NCBI GenBank assembly: GCA_001898995.1
Contig: MKVZ01000017.1
Coordinates: forward strand, 60,110-124,109
Direction: 5' to 3'
DNA from: Rhizobiales bacterium 63-22
GTDB lineage: Bacteria > Pseudomonadota > Alphaproteobacteria > Rhizobiales > Rhizobiaceae
DNA: 64,000 nucleotides
Position 1 is the stretch's first letter, and every line of letters begins with the position of its first letter. The notes beneath the pieces were generated by a model. That model made no database searches. It was given only the letters and a program-made list of their open reading frames with translations, and was not told the origin of the DNA. The translations under genes were made by a program, and so were the position numbers. Positions 46,447-55,192 of this stretch are shown here, one piece after another.

Positions 46447-47214
46447 GTGCGAATTCTGCTGACCAACGATGATGGTATCCACGCCGAAGGCCTCGCCGTT
46501 CTGGAACGGATCGCCCGCAAGCTGTCCGACGACGTGTGGGTCGTGGCGCCGGAGACCGATCAGAGCGGTCTTGCCCATTCGCTGACCCTTTCCGAGCCGC
46601 TGCGCCTGCGCCAGATCGACGAGCGCCATTTCGCGCTGCGCGGCACGCCGACCGATTGCGTCATCATGGGGGTGCGCCATGTGCTGCCGGATGCGCCGGA
46701 TCTCGTGCTTTCGGGGGTCAATTCCGGCGCCAATCTCGCCGACGACGTCACCTATTCCGGCACCGTCGCCGGCGCGATGGAAGGCACGATGCTGGGCATC
46801 CGCTCCATCGCGCTGTCCCAGGAATACGATTATGAGGGCGACCGCCGCATCGTGCCGTGGGAAACCGCCGAAGCGCACGCGCCGGACCTGATCCGCAAGC
46901 TCGTCAGGGCCGGTTGGCCGGAAGGCATACTGCTCAATCTCAATTTCCCCAATTGCGGCGTAGACGAGGTGAAGGGCACGCGCGTCACAGCGCAGGGTAA
47001 GCTCAGCAGCGATGCACGACTGGACGAGCGCCGCGACGGGCGCGGTTTCCCCTATTTCTGGCTCCAGTTCGGCCGCAGCAAGGCGGCCGTGGCCGAGGAC
47101 AGCGACATTGCCGCGATTCGCGCCGACTGCATTTCGGTCACGCCGCTGCATCTCGATCTCACGGCGCACAAGGTGCGCGCGGAACTGGGTGCAGCGCTGG
47201 GATTGAAGGCTTGA
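46447..47214 (+). CDS. surE: 5'/3'-nucleotidase SurE
   Basis: 255-residue metal-dependent nucleotidase. [16 protein letters not shown] provides the Asp-Asp metal site, [25 protein letters not shown] the conserved Asn/Ser site. The start is GTG at 46447 after GGAGAGA. It overlaps the region before pcm; surE-pcm pairing is common. Confidence 0.94.
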   Translation: MRILLTNDDGIHAEGLAVLERIARKLSDDVWVVAPETDQSGLAHSLTLSEPLRLRQIDERHFALRGTPTDCVIMGVRHVLPDAPDLVLSGVNSGANLADDVTYSGTVAGAMEGTMLGIRSIALSQEYDYEGDRRIVPWETAEAHAPDLIRKLVRAGWPEGILLNLNFPNCGVDEVKGTRVTAQGKLSSDARLDERRDGRGFPYFWLQFGRSKAAVAEDSDIAAIRADCISVTPLHLDLTAHKVRAELGAALGLKA

Positions 47215-47225
47215 GGGGGCAGGGC

Positions 47226-47894
47226 ATGAAGCCGGCGGCATCGGAACGTCCGAGGCTTTCGGAGAGGGAGGGTTTCGCCTCCTTTGTCCTGCGCATGCGC
47301 GGGCGCGGCGTTGACGATCCGCGTATCTTCGCCGCCATCGAGGCGACGCCGCGGCAGGGCTTTCTCGGCGCGGCGTGGTCGCATCTGGCCTTCAGTCCGC
47401 GCACGGTGCCGCTCGATTGCGGCGAATATATCGAGGGCATAGACGATCAGGCCCGCATCCTGTCGGCGCTGAGGCTTGAATCCGGGCACCGCGTGCTGGA
47501 GATCGGCACCGGCTCCGGCTTCACCGCCGCCGTGATGGCGGCGCTTGCCGGGCGCATCACCACCGTGGAGCGCTACCGCAAGCTTTGCGACCGCGCCTTG
47601 CAGCAATTCGTTTCCCTGAAGCGCGACAACATCATGGTCAAGCATGCGGACGGACGCCATGGCGTGCCGGGCGGTCCGTTCGACCGCATCATCATCTGGC
47701 TCGCCTGTGACGAGGCGCCGCGTCAGTTTGTGGAGATGCTGGCCACGCACGGCATGCTGATCGCGCCGATCGGTCCCGGAGACGGCGAGCAGATGATGAC
47801 GCGCGTTTCCAAGGTCGGCAGCCGCTTCGAGCATGAAAGCCTGATGCCGGTGCGCTGCCAGCCTTTCATCGAGGGCGTGTCGTCGGTTTTGTGA
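47226..47894 (+). CDS. pcm: Protein-L-isoaspartate O-methyltransferase family protein
   Basis: 222-residue SAM-dependent methyltransferase. VLEIGTGSGFTAAVMAAL is motif I, and FDRIIIWLACDEAPRQFVEML the post-motif region; TPRQGFL near residue 45 matches the PCMT N-terminal segment. It repairs isoaspartyl residues. ATG at 47226 follows GAGGGGG, 11 bp after surE. Confidence 0.9.
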   Translation: MKPAASERPRLSEREGFASFVLRMRGRGVDDPRIFAAIEATPRQGFLGAAWSHLAFSPRTVPLDCGEYIEGIDDQARILSALRLESGHRVLEIGTGSGFTAAVMAALAGRITTVERYRKLCDRALQQFVSLKRDNIMVKHADGRHGVPGGPFDRIIIWLACDEAPRQFVEMLATHGMLIAPIGPGDGEQMMTRVSKVGSRFEHESLMPVRCQPFIEGVSSVL

Positions 47895-48024
47895 ACCGCG
47901 CGATACGGGAAAACAAAGTGTTCAATTGGTGAATCTTTTTTCGCCGAACCACGATTTTTAACCGGAGAGTAACATTAACGCGATTTAATCGTCATACCAA
48001 GTTTCGAGTATGGACGAGTTGAAC

Positions 48025-49341
48025 ATGCGTTTCCCGATTTTGCAGCATACGTCCGAGCGCCTTCTGCGGAACGCCGCGATCATCCTGATTGCCGGCTTCG
48101 GCGCCGGGTGCAGCGCCAATACGATGCGCTTCACCGACAGTACCTTTACCGGTTCGACGTCCAATCAGCCCGTCGCACAGCAGCCGTCGTCCGGGGTCTA
48201 TATGGCTCCCGTCGAGTCTGCGCCGCGCGTTTCGAGCGGAACGATCCGCCGTGGTTCACTGTCTCCCGTCGCGGAGGCTCCGCTGCCGGCTCCCGGAGCT
48301 GGGCCTGTCCCGGCGCGCCAGTCCGTGCGGGCGCCGCTCGTCGCCGCTTCCGGCGAGATGCACAACCGCGTCGAGCATACCCGCGACTTGGCAGCTTCAC
48401 GGATGGAGCATACGACCCGCGGCGCCGAGATGAGGGTCGCCAGCGCGGCGACCGTAGCGCGCGGCTCCGCGATGGGCGAGAAGGAAAAGGTGCTGGGCCA
48501 GCTTCCCGTGACGCCGGGCAGGCAGGGCCCGCGTCCTGGCGACAACAATGTCGCGGTTCTGCCGCAGGCGCCTTCCGTCAACGGCAAGAAGGCGGTGGCA
48601 AACCGCATGGCCTCCACCGGTATGGGGACGACGACAACCCCGCCGGCTCCCGGCGGCTACACGGTGCAGAGTGGGGATTCCGTATATTCGATCGCCCAGA
48701 AGCACCATGTGTCCGTCGAAGAGCTGAAGAGGGCAAACGGTCTGTCGAACGGTATCATCCGCGTCGGTCAGTCGCTGGTGATCCCTTCGGGCTCCGCTCC
48801 GGCCGTTACTCAAGTAGCCGCCGTCTCGCCGCAGCCGGACAATCCGGCCAAGGCCGCCGCCGCGCCGCAGTCGGACACCACCGCCAGCGTCAAGCCCTAT
48901 ACGCCGCCCCAAAGCGCCGACACAGGCAAAAACAATCAGTCGTTGGAATCCGCCGCTACCGGGCCATCCCAGTTGCGCTGGCCGGTGCGGGGCCGCATTC
49001 TCGCCAGCTTCGGCCAGCGTGAGGGTACCTCCGTCAGCGACGGCATCGACATCATGGTGCCCGAAGGCACGCCGGTGAAGGCGGCCTCGGACGGCGTCGT
49101 CATCTATGCCGGCGACGGCCTCAAGGAATTCGGCCAGACGGTGCTTATCCGCCACGACAACGGTCTCGTCACGGTCTACGGCAATAACAGCCAGCTTCTC
49201 GTGCAGCGCGGCCAGAAGGTGCGGCGCGGCGAGGAAATCGCCAAGTCCGGCATGAGCGGCGACGCCAAGTCTCCGAAGCTGCATTTCGAGGTGCGCAAGA
49301 ATTCCGCGCCGGTCAACCCGACCAAGTATCTGGAAAGCTGA
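48025..49341 (+). CDS. LysM and degenerate LytM (M23) domain lipoprotein, NlpD/DipM-like
   Basis: 438 residues: a lipoprotein-type signal (AAIILIAGFGAGC), a low-complexity linker, a LysM domain near 210-255 (YTVQSGDSVYSIAQKHHVSVEELKRANGL) and a C-terminal LytM domain (about 315-438). The peptidase zinc ligands are mostly lost: SDGIDIMVPEGT has Ser where M23 enzymes have His, and VYGNNSQL lacks the middle His; only LHFEV remains. This pattern is that of amidase activators such as NlpD and EnvC rather than hydrolases. An ATG at 48010 is an alternative start. Confidence 0.85.
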   Translation: MRFPILQHTSERLLRNAAIILIAGFGAGCSANTMRFTDSTFTGSTSNQPVAQQPSSGVYMAPVESAPRVSSGTIRRGSLSPVAEAPLPAPGAGPVPARQSVRAPLVAASGEMHNRVEHTRDLAASRMEHTTRGAEMRVASAATVARGSAMGEKEKVLGQLPVTPGRQGPRPGDNNVAVLPQAPSVNGKKAVANRMASTGMGTTTTPPAPGGYTVQSGDSVYSIAQKHHVSVEELKRANGLSNGIIRVGQSLVIPSGSAPAVTQVAAVSPQPDNPAKAAAAPQSDTTASVKPYTPPQSADTGKNNQSLESAATGPSQLRWPVRGRILASFGQREGTSVSDGIDIMVPEGTPVKAASDGVVIYAGDGLKEFGQTVLIRHDNGLVTVYGNNSQLLVQRGQKVRRGEEIAKSGMSGDAKSPKLHFEVRKNSAPVNPTKYLES

Positions 49342-49362
49342 GCACCCGGAGCAAAGAAAAAA

Positions 49363-49399
49363 GGGGGCGTGATCCGTGGATCGCGCCCCCTCGCTTTTT
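49363..49399. terminator. Bidirectional intrinsic terminator
   Basis: GGGGGCGTGATC (49363-49374) pairs with GATCGCGCCCCC (49379-49390) with one G-U. A T-run follows on the plus strand (49395-49399) and an A-rich run precedes it, so it can serve both the LytM gene and the convergent ATPase gene. Confidence 0.88.
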
Positions 49400-49413
49400 A
49401 CGTCGCCCCCATT

Positions 49414-50277
49414 TTACATGGCGACGCCGAGACGTCCGGCCAGATCCTGAATATATTGCCATGCCACACGCCCGGAGCGGTTGCCGCGCGTGGTCGACCA
49501 TTCGAGCGCCTCGGCGTGCATTTTCTCCCGAGCGTAATCCAGTCCGAAATGCGCGGCATAGCCGTCGATCATGGCCAGATAATCGTCCTGGCTGCATTTG
49601 TGGAAGCCAAGCCAGAGGCCGAAGCGATCTGACAGCGACACTTTCTCCTCGATGGCTTCGGAAGGATTGATGGCGGTTGAGCGCTCGTTGTCGATCATGT
49701 CGCGCGGCATGAGATGGCGGCGGTTCGAGGTCGCATAGAAGATGACGTTGCCCGGACGGCCCTCCACGCCGCCCTCCAGCGCCGCCTTCAGCGATTTGTA
49801 CGAGGTGTCGTCATGATCGAAGGAAAGGTCGTCGCAGAACAGGATGAAACGCCAGGGCGTGTCCTTGATGAGGTTCATCAGGGTCGGCAGGCTGTCGATG
49901 TCCTCGCGGTGGATTTCTATCAGCTTGAGCGGCTTCTCGCCCGGCCTTTCGGCGTTCACGCTCGCCTGCGCGGCCTTGACCAGCGACGACTTTCCCATGC
50001 CGCGCGCGCCCCAGAGCAGCACGTTGTTGGCCGGATAGCCCTTCGCGAAGCGACGCGTATTGTCCACAAGCTGATCGCGCACCAGATCGACGCCATGGAT
50101 CAGCGACAGGTCCACGCGGTTCACGCGCGTCACCGGCGACAGGGTCAGGCGTTCCGGTGTCCAGACGAAACAGTCGGCGGCGTCGAGATCGGGCGTCCGG
50201 GCCTCCGGCGGCGCGATACGCTCCAGCGCGGCGATCAGGCGGTCCAGTTTGTTGCTGAGCAGATCTTCAGTGGTCAT
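49414..50277 (-). CDS. DUF815-family P-loop ATPase
   Basis: 287-residue AAA-type ATPase. NNVLLWGARGMGKSSLVKA is Walker A near residue 100; RFILFCDDLSFD is Walker B; VIFYATSNRRHLMPR matches the sensor region. The family is widespread and its physiological role is not established. ATG at 50277 follows AAGGA. It converges with the LytM gene and is divergent from yajC. Confidence 0.88.
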   Translation of the reverse strand: MTTEDLLSNKLDRLIAALERIAPPEARTPDLDAADCFVWTPERLTLSPVTRVNRVDLSLIHGVDLVRDQLVDNTRRFAKGYPANNVLLWGARGMGKSSLVKAAQASVNAERPGEKPLKLIEIHREDIDSLPTLMNLIKDTPWRFILFCDDLSFDHDDTSYKSLKAALEGGVEGRPGNVIFYATSNRRHLMPRDMIDNERSTAINPSEAIEEKVSLSDRFGLWLGFHKCSQDDYLAMIDGYAAHFGLDYAREKMHAEALEWSTTRGNRSGRVAWQYIQDLAGRLGVAM

Positions 50278-50435
50278 GGCATGTCCTTTGAGATGGGAGA
50301 CACCGCTTAACATGCAACAGCGGAGGCGAAAAGTGTGCAGCCGTGCCGTAGCCCGCAGTTCATCAGTTGCAATTGACGCGCTAACCATTGTAATGCCCTT
50401 GATGATCGCCTTTGAGACATGAACAGGAGTTTTTG

Positions 50436-50798
50436 ATGTTCGTAACCCCGGCCTTTGCTCAGGCAACCGGCGGCGCCGGCAGTACCGATATGCTCATGAG
50501 CATTCTGCCGTTCGTGCTGATTTTCGTTATCATGTATTTCCTTATCATCCGGCCGCAGCGCAGCCAGTTGAAGAAACGCCAGGAAATGCTCAGTGCAGTG
50601 CGGCGCGGCGATACGGTCGTCACCGGCGGCGGAATCGTCGGCAAGGTGGTGAAGGTCGTCGACGACAGCGAACTTGAGGTGGAGATCGCCGAGGGCGTGC
50701 GCATCCGCGTCATGCGCGGCACGCTGGCCGAAGTGCGCGTGAAGGGCGAACCCGCCAGCGAGCCGAAGAAGCCGGTCGCCGACAACAAGAACAAGTGA
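50436..50798 (+). CDS. yajC: Preprotein translocase subunit YajC
   Basis: 120 residues: MFVTPAFAQ, a single membrane helix (ILPFVLIFVIMYFLIIRPQ), then the conserved KRQEMLSAVRRGDTVVTGGGIVGKVVKV cytoplasmic domain. It associates with SecDF. ATG at 50436 follows CAGGAG. secDF begins 170 bp downstream. Confidence 0.94.
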   Translation: MFVTPAFAQATGGAGSTDMLMSILPFVLIFVIMYFLIIRPQRSQLKKRQEMLSAVRRGDTVVTGGGIVGKVVKVVDDSELEVEIAEGVRIRVMRGTLAEVRVKGEPASEPKKPVADNKNK

Positions 50799-50968
50799 TC
50801 TTTTTGCGGAACGCGCGCGGCCGGTTAAGGCTTCGCTAACCATGGCTCCAACATTATCGGCCATGATGCGCGGCCCGCAATGAAACAGGGGGCACGCGGT
50901 GAAACGACGGTGAAGAGCGGAGCGCAGGCCGCTTCGCTCTCGCCGGCCTCAAACGGAATTGCTGCCTG

Positions 50969-53245
50969 ATGCTCTATTTTTCACGCTGGAAATCGGCTTT
51001 GATCTGGCTGGTGGTGCTCGCCGCCTTCCTCATCGCGTCTCCGAATTTTTTCTCGCGTGAAACACTGGCGCATCTGCCGGGCTTCGTGCCGAAGAGGCAG
51101 GTTTCGCTGGGCCTCGACCTTTCCGGCGGCTCGCGGCTCATTATGCAGGTCCAGAACCCCGGCAAGGGCGGCCTCGCGCAGAGCGCCGGCATCATGCGCA
51201 AGCGTCTGGAGGAACTGGGCTACGCCAATCCGGCGGTCAGCACCGGCGGCAACGGCCAGATCACGGTCGAGGTTCCGGGCCTCTACGACGCGCAGCTCCT
51301 GAAAGACATATTGAGCGTTCGCGGCCAGCTTTCCTTCCAGCCCGTCGATGATTCGATGTCGGTGAACGACGCCATTCGCGGCGCGCCTCCGGCCGGAAGC
51401 GAGGTCGTCTATTCCTATGACGACCCCCCGGTCGGCTATCTGGTGAAGAAACAGCCGATCCTGACCGGAGCCGATATCATCGACGCCAAGGCGACGCTCG
51501 CCAGCGACAACAGCCAGCCGGTGATCACGCTCACCCTGGATGAAGAGGGGCGCAGGGAGCTTGCAGAAGCCACCGCAAAGGCGGTCGGCAAGCGATTTGC
51601 CATCGTGGTCGATCATCAGGTGGTTTCGGCACCGGTCATCAGCCAGCCGCTCGACACGCCGGAACTGGAGATTTCAGGCGCCTTCGACCTGCAAGCCGCC
51701 AACAACATGGCCGTGGTGCTGCGTTCCGGCGCGCTGCCGCAGGCGGTGACGGTTCTCGAAGAACGCACCATTGCCTCGGCGCTCGGCGAGGATTACGCCA
51801 CCGCCACCGTGCGTGCGGTTCTTCTGGCCGCGCTTCTGGTCGGCGTGTTCATGGTGCTTTCCTACGGCATTCTCGGCGTGATCGCGCTGGTGGCGCTGGC
51901 GGTCAACATCACCATCCTCACCGCGATCCTGTCGCTGATCGGCGCCTCGATCACGCTTGCCAGCATTGCCGGCCTGGTGCTCACCATCGGCATGGCGGTG
52001 GATGCCCACATCCTGATCTATGAGCGCGTGCGCGAGGACCGGCGCAAGGGCTATTCCGTTGTGCAGGCGATGGAATCGGGCTTCTATCGCGCATTGTCCA
52101 CCATCGTCGACGCCAATCTCACCACGCTGATCGCGGCGCTCGTCCTGTTCCTGCTCGGCACGGGCACGGTGCATGGCTTCGCGCAGACGGTGGCCATTGG
52201 CATCGGCACGACGCTGTTCACCACGCTCACCTTCACGCGCCTGCTGATCGCACTATGGGTGCGCACCGCGCGGCCCAAGGAGATACCGCGCCGCTGGCTG
52301 AAGCTGGTGCCCACGGTGACGCATATTCCCTTCATGCGCCTCCAGTTCATCACGCTCGGCATTTCGGTTCTGGCCTGCGCCATCGTGGTGGCGTTGTTCG
52401 TCAATATCGGCTTCAATTACGGCATCGATTTCCGTGGCGGCTCGGTGGTCGAGCTTAAGGCGCGCCAGGGCAACGCCAATCTAAGGGATATCGACGAGCG
52501 CCTGTCGGAGCTCAATATCGAGAGCGCACATGTGCTGCCGGGCAGGTCGCCGCGCACGGCGCTGCTCATCATCGGCAGTCAGGAAGTGGGCGACGACGCC
52601 GAGCAGACGGTGGCCGTGAAGCTGCGCGGCGAGTTCGAGACGGATTACTCCTTCCAGCGCGTCGAGGTCGTCGGCCCGACCGTTTCCGAGCAATTGTCGC
52701 GCGCGGGCATCCTCGCCGTGCTCCTGTCGCTGATCGGCATTTTCCTCTATGTCTGGTTCCGCTTCCGCTGGCAGCTTGCGCTGGGCGCGGTGCTTTCGAC
52801 CCTGCATGACGTGATCATCCTCGCGGGCATGTTCATCGTCTTCCGCATGGAGTTCAACCTGTGGAGCGTGGCGGCGATCCTGACCATCATCGGCTATTCG
52901 CTCAACGATACGGTGGTGATCTACGACCGCGTCCGCGAGAATTTGCGCCGCTACCAGAGCGCGCCGCTGCCCGCGATCATCGACGCTTCGATCAACCAGA
53001 CGCTGTCGCGCACCCTGCCGACCTCGTTCGTGACCTTCCTCGCCCATCTGCCGCTCTATGCCTTCGGCGGCGCGGAAATCCGCATGTTCGCGCTGGCGCT
53101 CAGCGTCGGCATCGTCGTGGCGAGCTATTCGTCGATCTTCATCGCCGCGCCGCTGCTGGTGCAGTTCGGCCTGAAGCCGCGCGGGCCGAGGCAGGACGAT
53201 GAAATGGGCGACGAACTGGCCCAGTCGCTCAATCTCGAAGGTTAG
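50969..53245 (+). CDS. secDF: Protein translocase subunit SecDF (SecD-SecF fusion)
   Basis: 758-residue fusion with 12 expected membrane helices. The SecD part starts with helix 1 ([16 protein letters not shown]), [10 protein letters not shown] and a periplasmic P1 domain, then [17 protein letters not shown]. SecF begins near residue 450 with a new first helix and [13 protein letters not shown], then [15 protein letters not shown]. The proton-motive-force-driven complex pulls proteins out on the periplasmic side. The TAG stop is the first part of a palindrome. Confidence 0.94.
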   Translation: MLYFSRWKSALIWLVVLAAFLIASPNFFSRETLAHLPGFVPKRQVSLGLDLSGGSRLIMQVQNPGKGGLAQSAGIMRKRLEELGYANPAVSTGGNGQITVEVPGLYDAQLLKDILSVRGQLSFQPVDDSMSVNDAIRGAPPAGSEVVYSYDDPPVGYLVKKQPILTGADIIDAKATLASDNSQPVITLTLDEEGRRELAEATAKAVGKRFAIVVDHQVVSAPVISQPLDTPELEISGAFDLQAANNMAVVLRSGALPQAVTVLEERTIASALGEDYATATVRAVLLAALLVGVFMVLSYGILGVIALVALAVNITILTAILSLIGASITLASIAGLVLTIGMAVDAHILIYERVREDRRKGYSVVQAMESGFYRALSTIVDANLTTLIAALVLFLLGTGTVHGFAQTVAIGIGTTLFTTLTFTRLLIALWVRTARPKEIPRRWLKLVPTVTHIPFMRLQFITLGISVLACAIVVALFVNIGFNYGIDFRGGSVVELKARQGNANLRDIDERLSELNIESAHVLPGRSPRTALLIIGSQEVGDDAEQTVAVKLRGEFETDYSFQRVEVVGPTVSEQLSRAGILAVLLSLIGIFLYVWFRFRWQLALGAVLSTLHDVIILAGMFIVFRMEFNLWSVAAILTIIGYSLNDTVVIYDRVRENLRRYQSAPLPAIIDASINQTLSRTLPTSFVTFLAHLPLYAFGGAEIRMFALALSVGIVVASYSSIFIAAPLLVQFGLKPRGPRQDDEMGDELAQSLNLEG

Positions 53246-53282
53246 AGCGGTTCCGGTTTTCACGGAATCGGGGAACCGCTCT
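53244..53282. repeat. Palindromic element overlapping the secDF stop
   Basis: AGAGCGGTTCC (53244-53254) and GGAACCGCTCT (53272-53282) form a perfect 11-bp stem. The TAG stop of secDF (53243-53245) is part of it. It may terminate or stabilise the transcript and is directly followed by repeat copy C. Confidence 0.7.
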
Positions 53283-53285
53283 ATT

Positions 53286-53347
53286 GATTTGTTTTGTCGC
53301 ATTATCCTACGCGAAACCGCTACGCACTTTCGCTGGAAATGCTCTAG
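53286..53347. repeat. Dispersed intergenic repeat, copy C
   Basis: It shares CGCATTATCCTACGCGAAAC and CGCACTTTCGCTG and AAATGCTCTAG with copy B at 29698-29760. It occupies most of the gap between secDF and the Mth938-like gene. Confidence 0.8.
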
Positions 53348-53367
53348 GAGAGGCCGGAAAGCGCAAC

Positions 53368-53757
53368 ATGGCGAAAGGGATAGAAATACGCGAGGCGCAT
53401 TTTCCGGGCCGTGCGCCGATCGACGCCTATGGCGATGGCGGTTTCCGTTTCGCGGAAATGTCGCATCGCGGTTCGATTCTTTGCCTGCCCTCCGGCATCC
53501 ACGGCTGGCAGCCGGCCACCCCGCCGGTGCTTGCCCTTGCCGATCTCGGCCCGATCCTTGAACGGGCGTCGGAAATCGAGATATTGTTGGTCGGGACCGG
53601 TATGGACCTGCGACGAATCCCCGAAAACGTGCGCGCCGTGCTGCGCGAGCATCGTATTTCCGCCGATCCCATGAGCACGGGTGCTGCCGTGCGCACCTAT
53701 AACGTGCTTCTCGCTGAGGATCGCGCTGTCGCGGCGGCGCTGATCGCTGTCGATTAG
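53368..53757 (+). CDS. Mth938-like domain-containing protein (MTH938/NDUFAF3 family)
   Basis: 129-residue protein of the MTH938/DUF498 fold: IEILLVGTGMDLRRIPENVRAVLREHRI and MSTGAAVRTYNVLLAEDRAVAAALI are the conserved core. The mitochondrial relative NDUFAF3 helps assemble complex I; the bacterial function is not established. The next gene is related to another complex I assembly factor, NDUFAF6, which makes the pairing suggestive. The stop TAG merges with a repeat. Confidence 0.85.
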   Translation: MAKGIEIREAHFPGRAPIDAYGDGGFRFAEMSHRGSILCLPSGIHGWQPATPPVLALADLGPILERASEIEILLVGTGMDLRRIPENVRAVLREHRISADPMSTGAAVRTYNVLLAEDRAVAAALIAVD

Positions 53758-53837
53758 AGCATCGGGCCGAAAAGTGAAATCCGCCTTCGCGGGGAAATCA
53801 GTCCACCGGACTGATTTCTGATCCCGCTACGATCAGA
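53755..53837. repeat. Composite palindromic repeat after the Mth938-like gene
   Basis: TAGAGCATCGGGCCGAAAAG opens the element with the stop codon of the gene. GAAATCAGTCC/GGACTGATTTC (53794-53804 and 53808-53818) is a perfect 11-bp hairpin with a 3-nt loop, and TCTGATC/GATCAGA (53817-53823 and 53831-53837) a second one. The double-hairpin structure is typical of mobile palindromic elements. Confidence 0.7.
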
Positions 53838-53865
53838 AATTCCGATGCGCAGATAAAGAGACATC

Positions 53866-54699
53866 ATGACCGAAAATGAGGCGCATTGCCTTGCTCTCCT
53901 GCGTGAGGCCGACCGGGATCGCTATCTCTCCGTGCTCTATGCGCCGGAGGAAAAGCGCGGCGCACTGGCCGCGCTCTATGCCTTCAACGCGGAAATCGCC
54001 CGTATTCGCGATTCCGTGCATGAACCGTTGCCGGGCGAGGTTCGGCTGCAATGGTGGCGCGACCTGATCGCGGGCGAGGCGAGGGGCAGCGCCGGCGCCC
54101 ATCCCGTCGCCGCCGCCCTGACCGCGGCCATCGACACATATGATTTGCCGCGCGCGGCCTTCGACCGTTATTGCGAGGCGCGCATCTTCGATCTCTATGA
54201 CGATCCGATGCCGAGCCGGAACGATCTCGAAGGCTATTGCGGGGAAACCGCTTCGGCCATCATCCAGCTTGCCGGTCTCATTCTGGACAGCGGCGCGGCG
54301 CAGGCCCATGCGGAAGCCGCCGGCCATGCCGGGGTGGCGCAGGCGGTGACGGGGCTTTTGCGCCTGCTGCCGATCCACCGGCGGCGCGGGCAGCTTTATA
54401 TTCCCGCGGATATGCTGGCGGCGGTCGGCGTGACGCGCGAGGTTTTCCTCGAGGGCGTGGACAAGGCGGCCTGCGCCCGCGCGGTCAGCACCATGCTGGC
54501 GCTGGCCCGCGAGCATCTGGCGGCTTTCAGGGCGGCGAAGGCCGGCCTGCCGAAAAGCCTCGTCCCGGCCTTTCTGCCGCTGGCGCTGGCGCTGGCCTAT
54601 CTGAGCGCCGTGGAAAAGCTCGGTGGCGCGGCGGTGGAAACGGTGGCCGACATCCCGGTCATCCGCAAGCACTGGCTGATGTTCCGCGCCAATTTTTAA
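53866..54699 (+). CDS. Squalene/phytoene synthase family protein, NDUFAF6-like
   Basis: 277-residue all-helical prenyl-synthase fold protein. LYAFNAEIARIRDSVHEPLPGEVRLQWWRD and EARIFDLYDDPMPSRNDLEGYCGETAS follow the family pattern, but the paired Asp-rich DxxxD motifs that bind diphosphate are not intact. That is the state seen in NDUFAF6-type proteins rather than in true phytoene synthases, and there are no carotenoid genes nearby. A role in respiratory complex I assembly is inferred from that similarity and from the Mth938-like neighbour. Confidence 0.8.
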   Translation: MTENEAHCLALLREADRDRYLSVLYAPEEKRGALAALYAFNAEIARIRDSVHEPLPGEVRLQWWRDLIAGEARGSAGAHPVAAALTAAIDTYDLPRAAFDRYCEARIFDLYDDPMPSRNDLEGYCGETASAIIQLAGLILDSGAAQAHAEAAGHAGVAQAVTGLLRLLPIHRRRGQLYIPADMLAAVGVTREVFLEGVDKAACARAVSTMLALAREHLAAFRAAKAGLPKSLVPAFLPLALALAYLSAVEKLGGAAVETVADIPVIRKHWLMFRANF

Positions 54700-54810
54700 G
54701 CGCCTGATCATTTCGGGAACGGATGTCTGCAACGGGTAAGCGTTCACGCTTACGTGTTCGCTGACCGCCTTGCCGCAGCCATGTTTCGGTGCTGGAAATC
54801 TTGTGTCGCA

Positions 54811-54870
54811 GCCGCTCCGATCAAAACGGAAGCAGCGGAACCGCTGCGCACTTTTGTCGGGAATGCTTTG
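54811..54870. repeat. Dispersed intergenic repeat, copy D (diverged)
   Basis: GCGGAACCGCTGCGCACTTT and the GAATGCTTT end align with copies A-C, while the first half differs. It precedes the small gene at 54897. Confidence 0.6.
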
Positions 54871-54896
54871 GATTTCAATGAGCCAGGGAGGCTATC

Positions 54897-55106
54897 ATGG
54901 GCATCGGAAAATTGGTCGAGGAAGTGGCTGGAGCGGTCGCAGCGGAAAAGGCGGCGGAAGCCGTCGATCCCGGCGCGGGGTTCATCACCAAGACGGCCGC
55001 CGCCGTCGCGGGTTTCGAGGGCGTGAACAAGCTGTCTGACGTCATGTCGGAAAAGAGCGAGGAAGCGGCACCTGCCGACGACGCCGATCAGAACGGCAAC
55101 AGCTGA
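54897..55106 (+). CDS. Small conserved-looking hypothetical protein
   Basis: 69 residues, Ala/Glu/Val-rich, with a glycine-bearing helix (KLVEEVAGAVAAEKAAEAV) and an acidic tail (SEEAAPADDADQNGNS). No signal peptide or membrane helix is clear. The ATG follows CAGGGAGG, and a strong terminator lies 30 bp after the stop, which support a real gene. Function unrecognised. Confidence 0.7.
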   Translation: MGIGKLVEEVAGAVAAEKAAEAVDPGAGFITKTAAAVAGFEGVNKLSDVMSEKSEEAAPADDADQNGNS

Positions 55107-55135
55107 TTTCAGTCTTCTTCCTTTGAGTCATACGG

Positions 55136-55172
55136 AAAGGTCCGGGAGTGTGTTCTCCCGGACCTTTCTGCT
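55136..55172. terminator. Strong intrinsic terminator, probably bidirectional
   Basis: AAAGGTCCGGGAG (55136-55148) pairs perfectly with CTCCCGGACCTTT (55155-55167), loop TGTGTT. T-rich sequence follows on both strands. It lies between the small gene and the convergent trmFO. Confidence 0.88.
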
Positions 55173-55192
55173 TTGTGGAAACAACAGGCGGC

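Noticed and set aside
45085..47241. Long open frame (over 700 codons) antisense to serS and surE
   Set aside because: It mirrors conserved genes, shows no family motifs and reflects the codon bias of GC-rich DNA.
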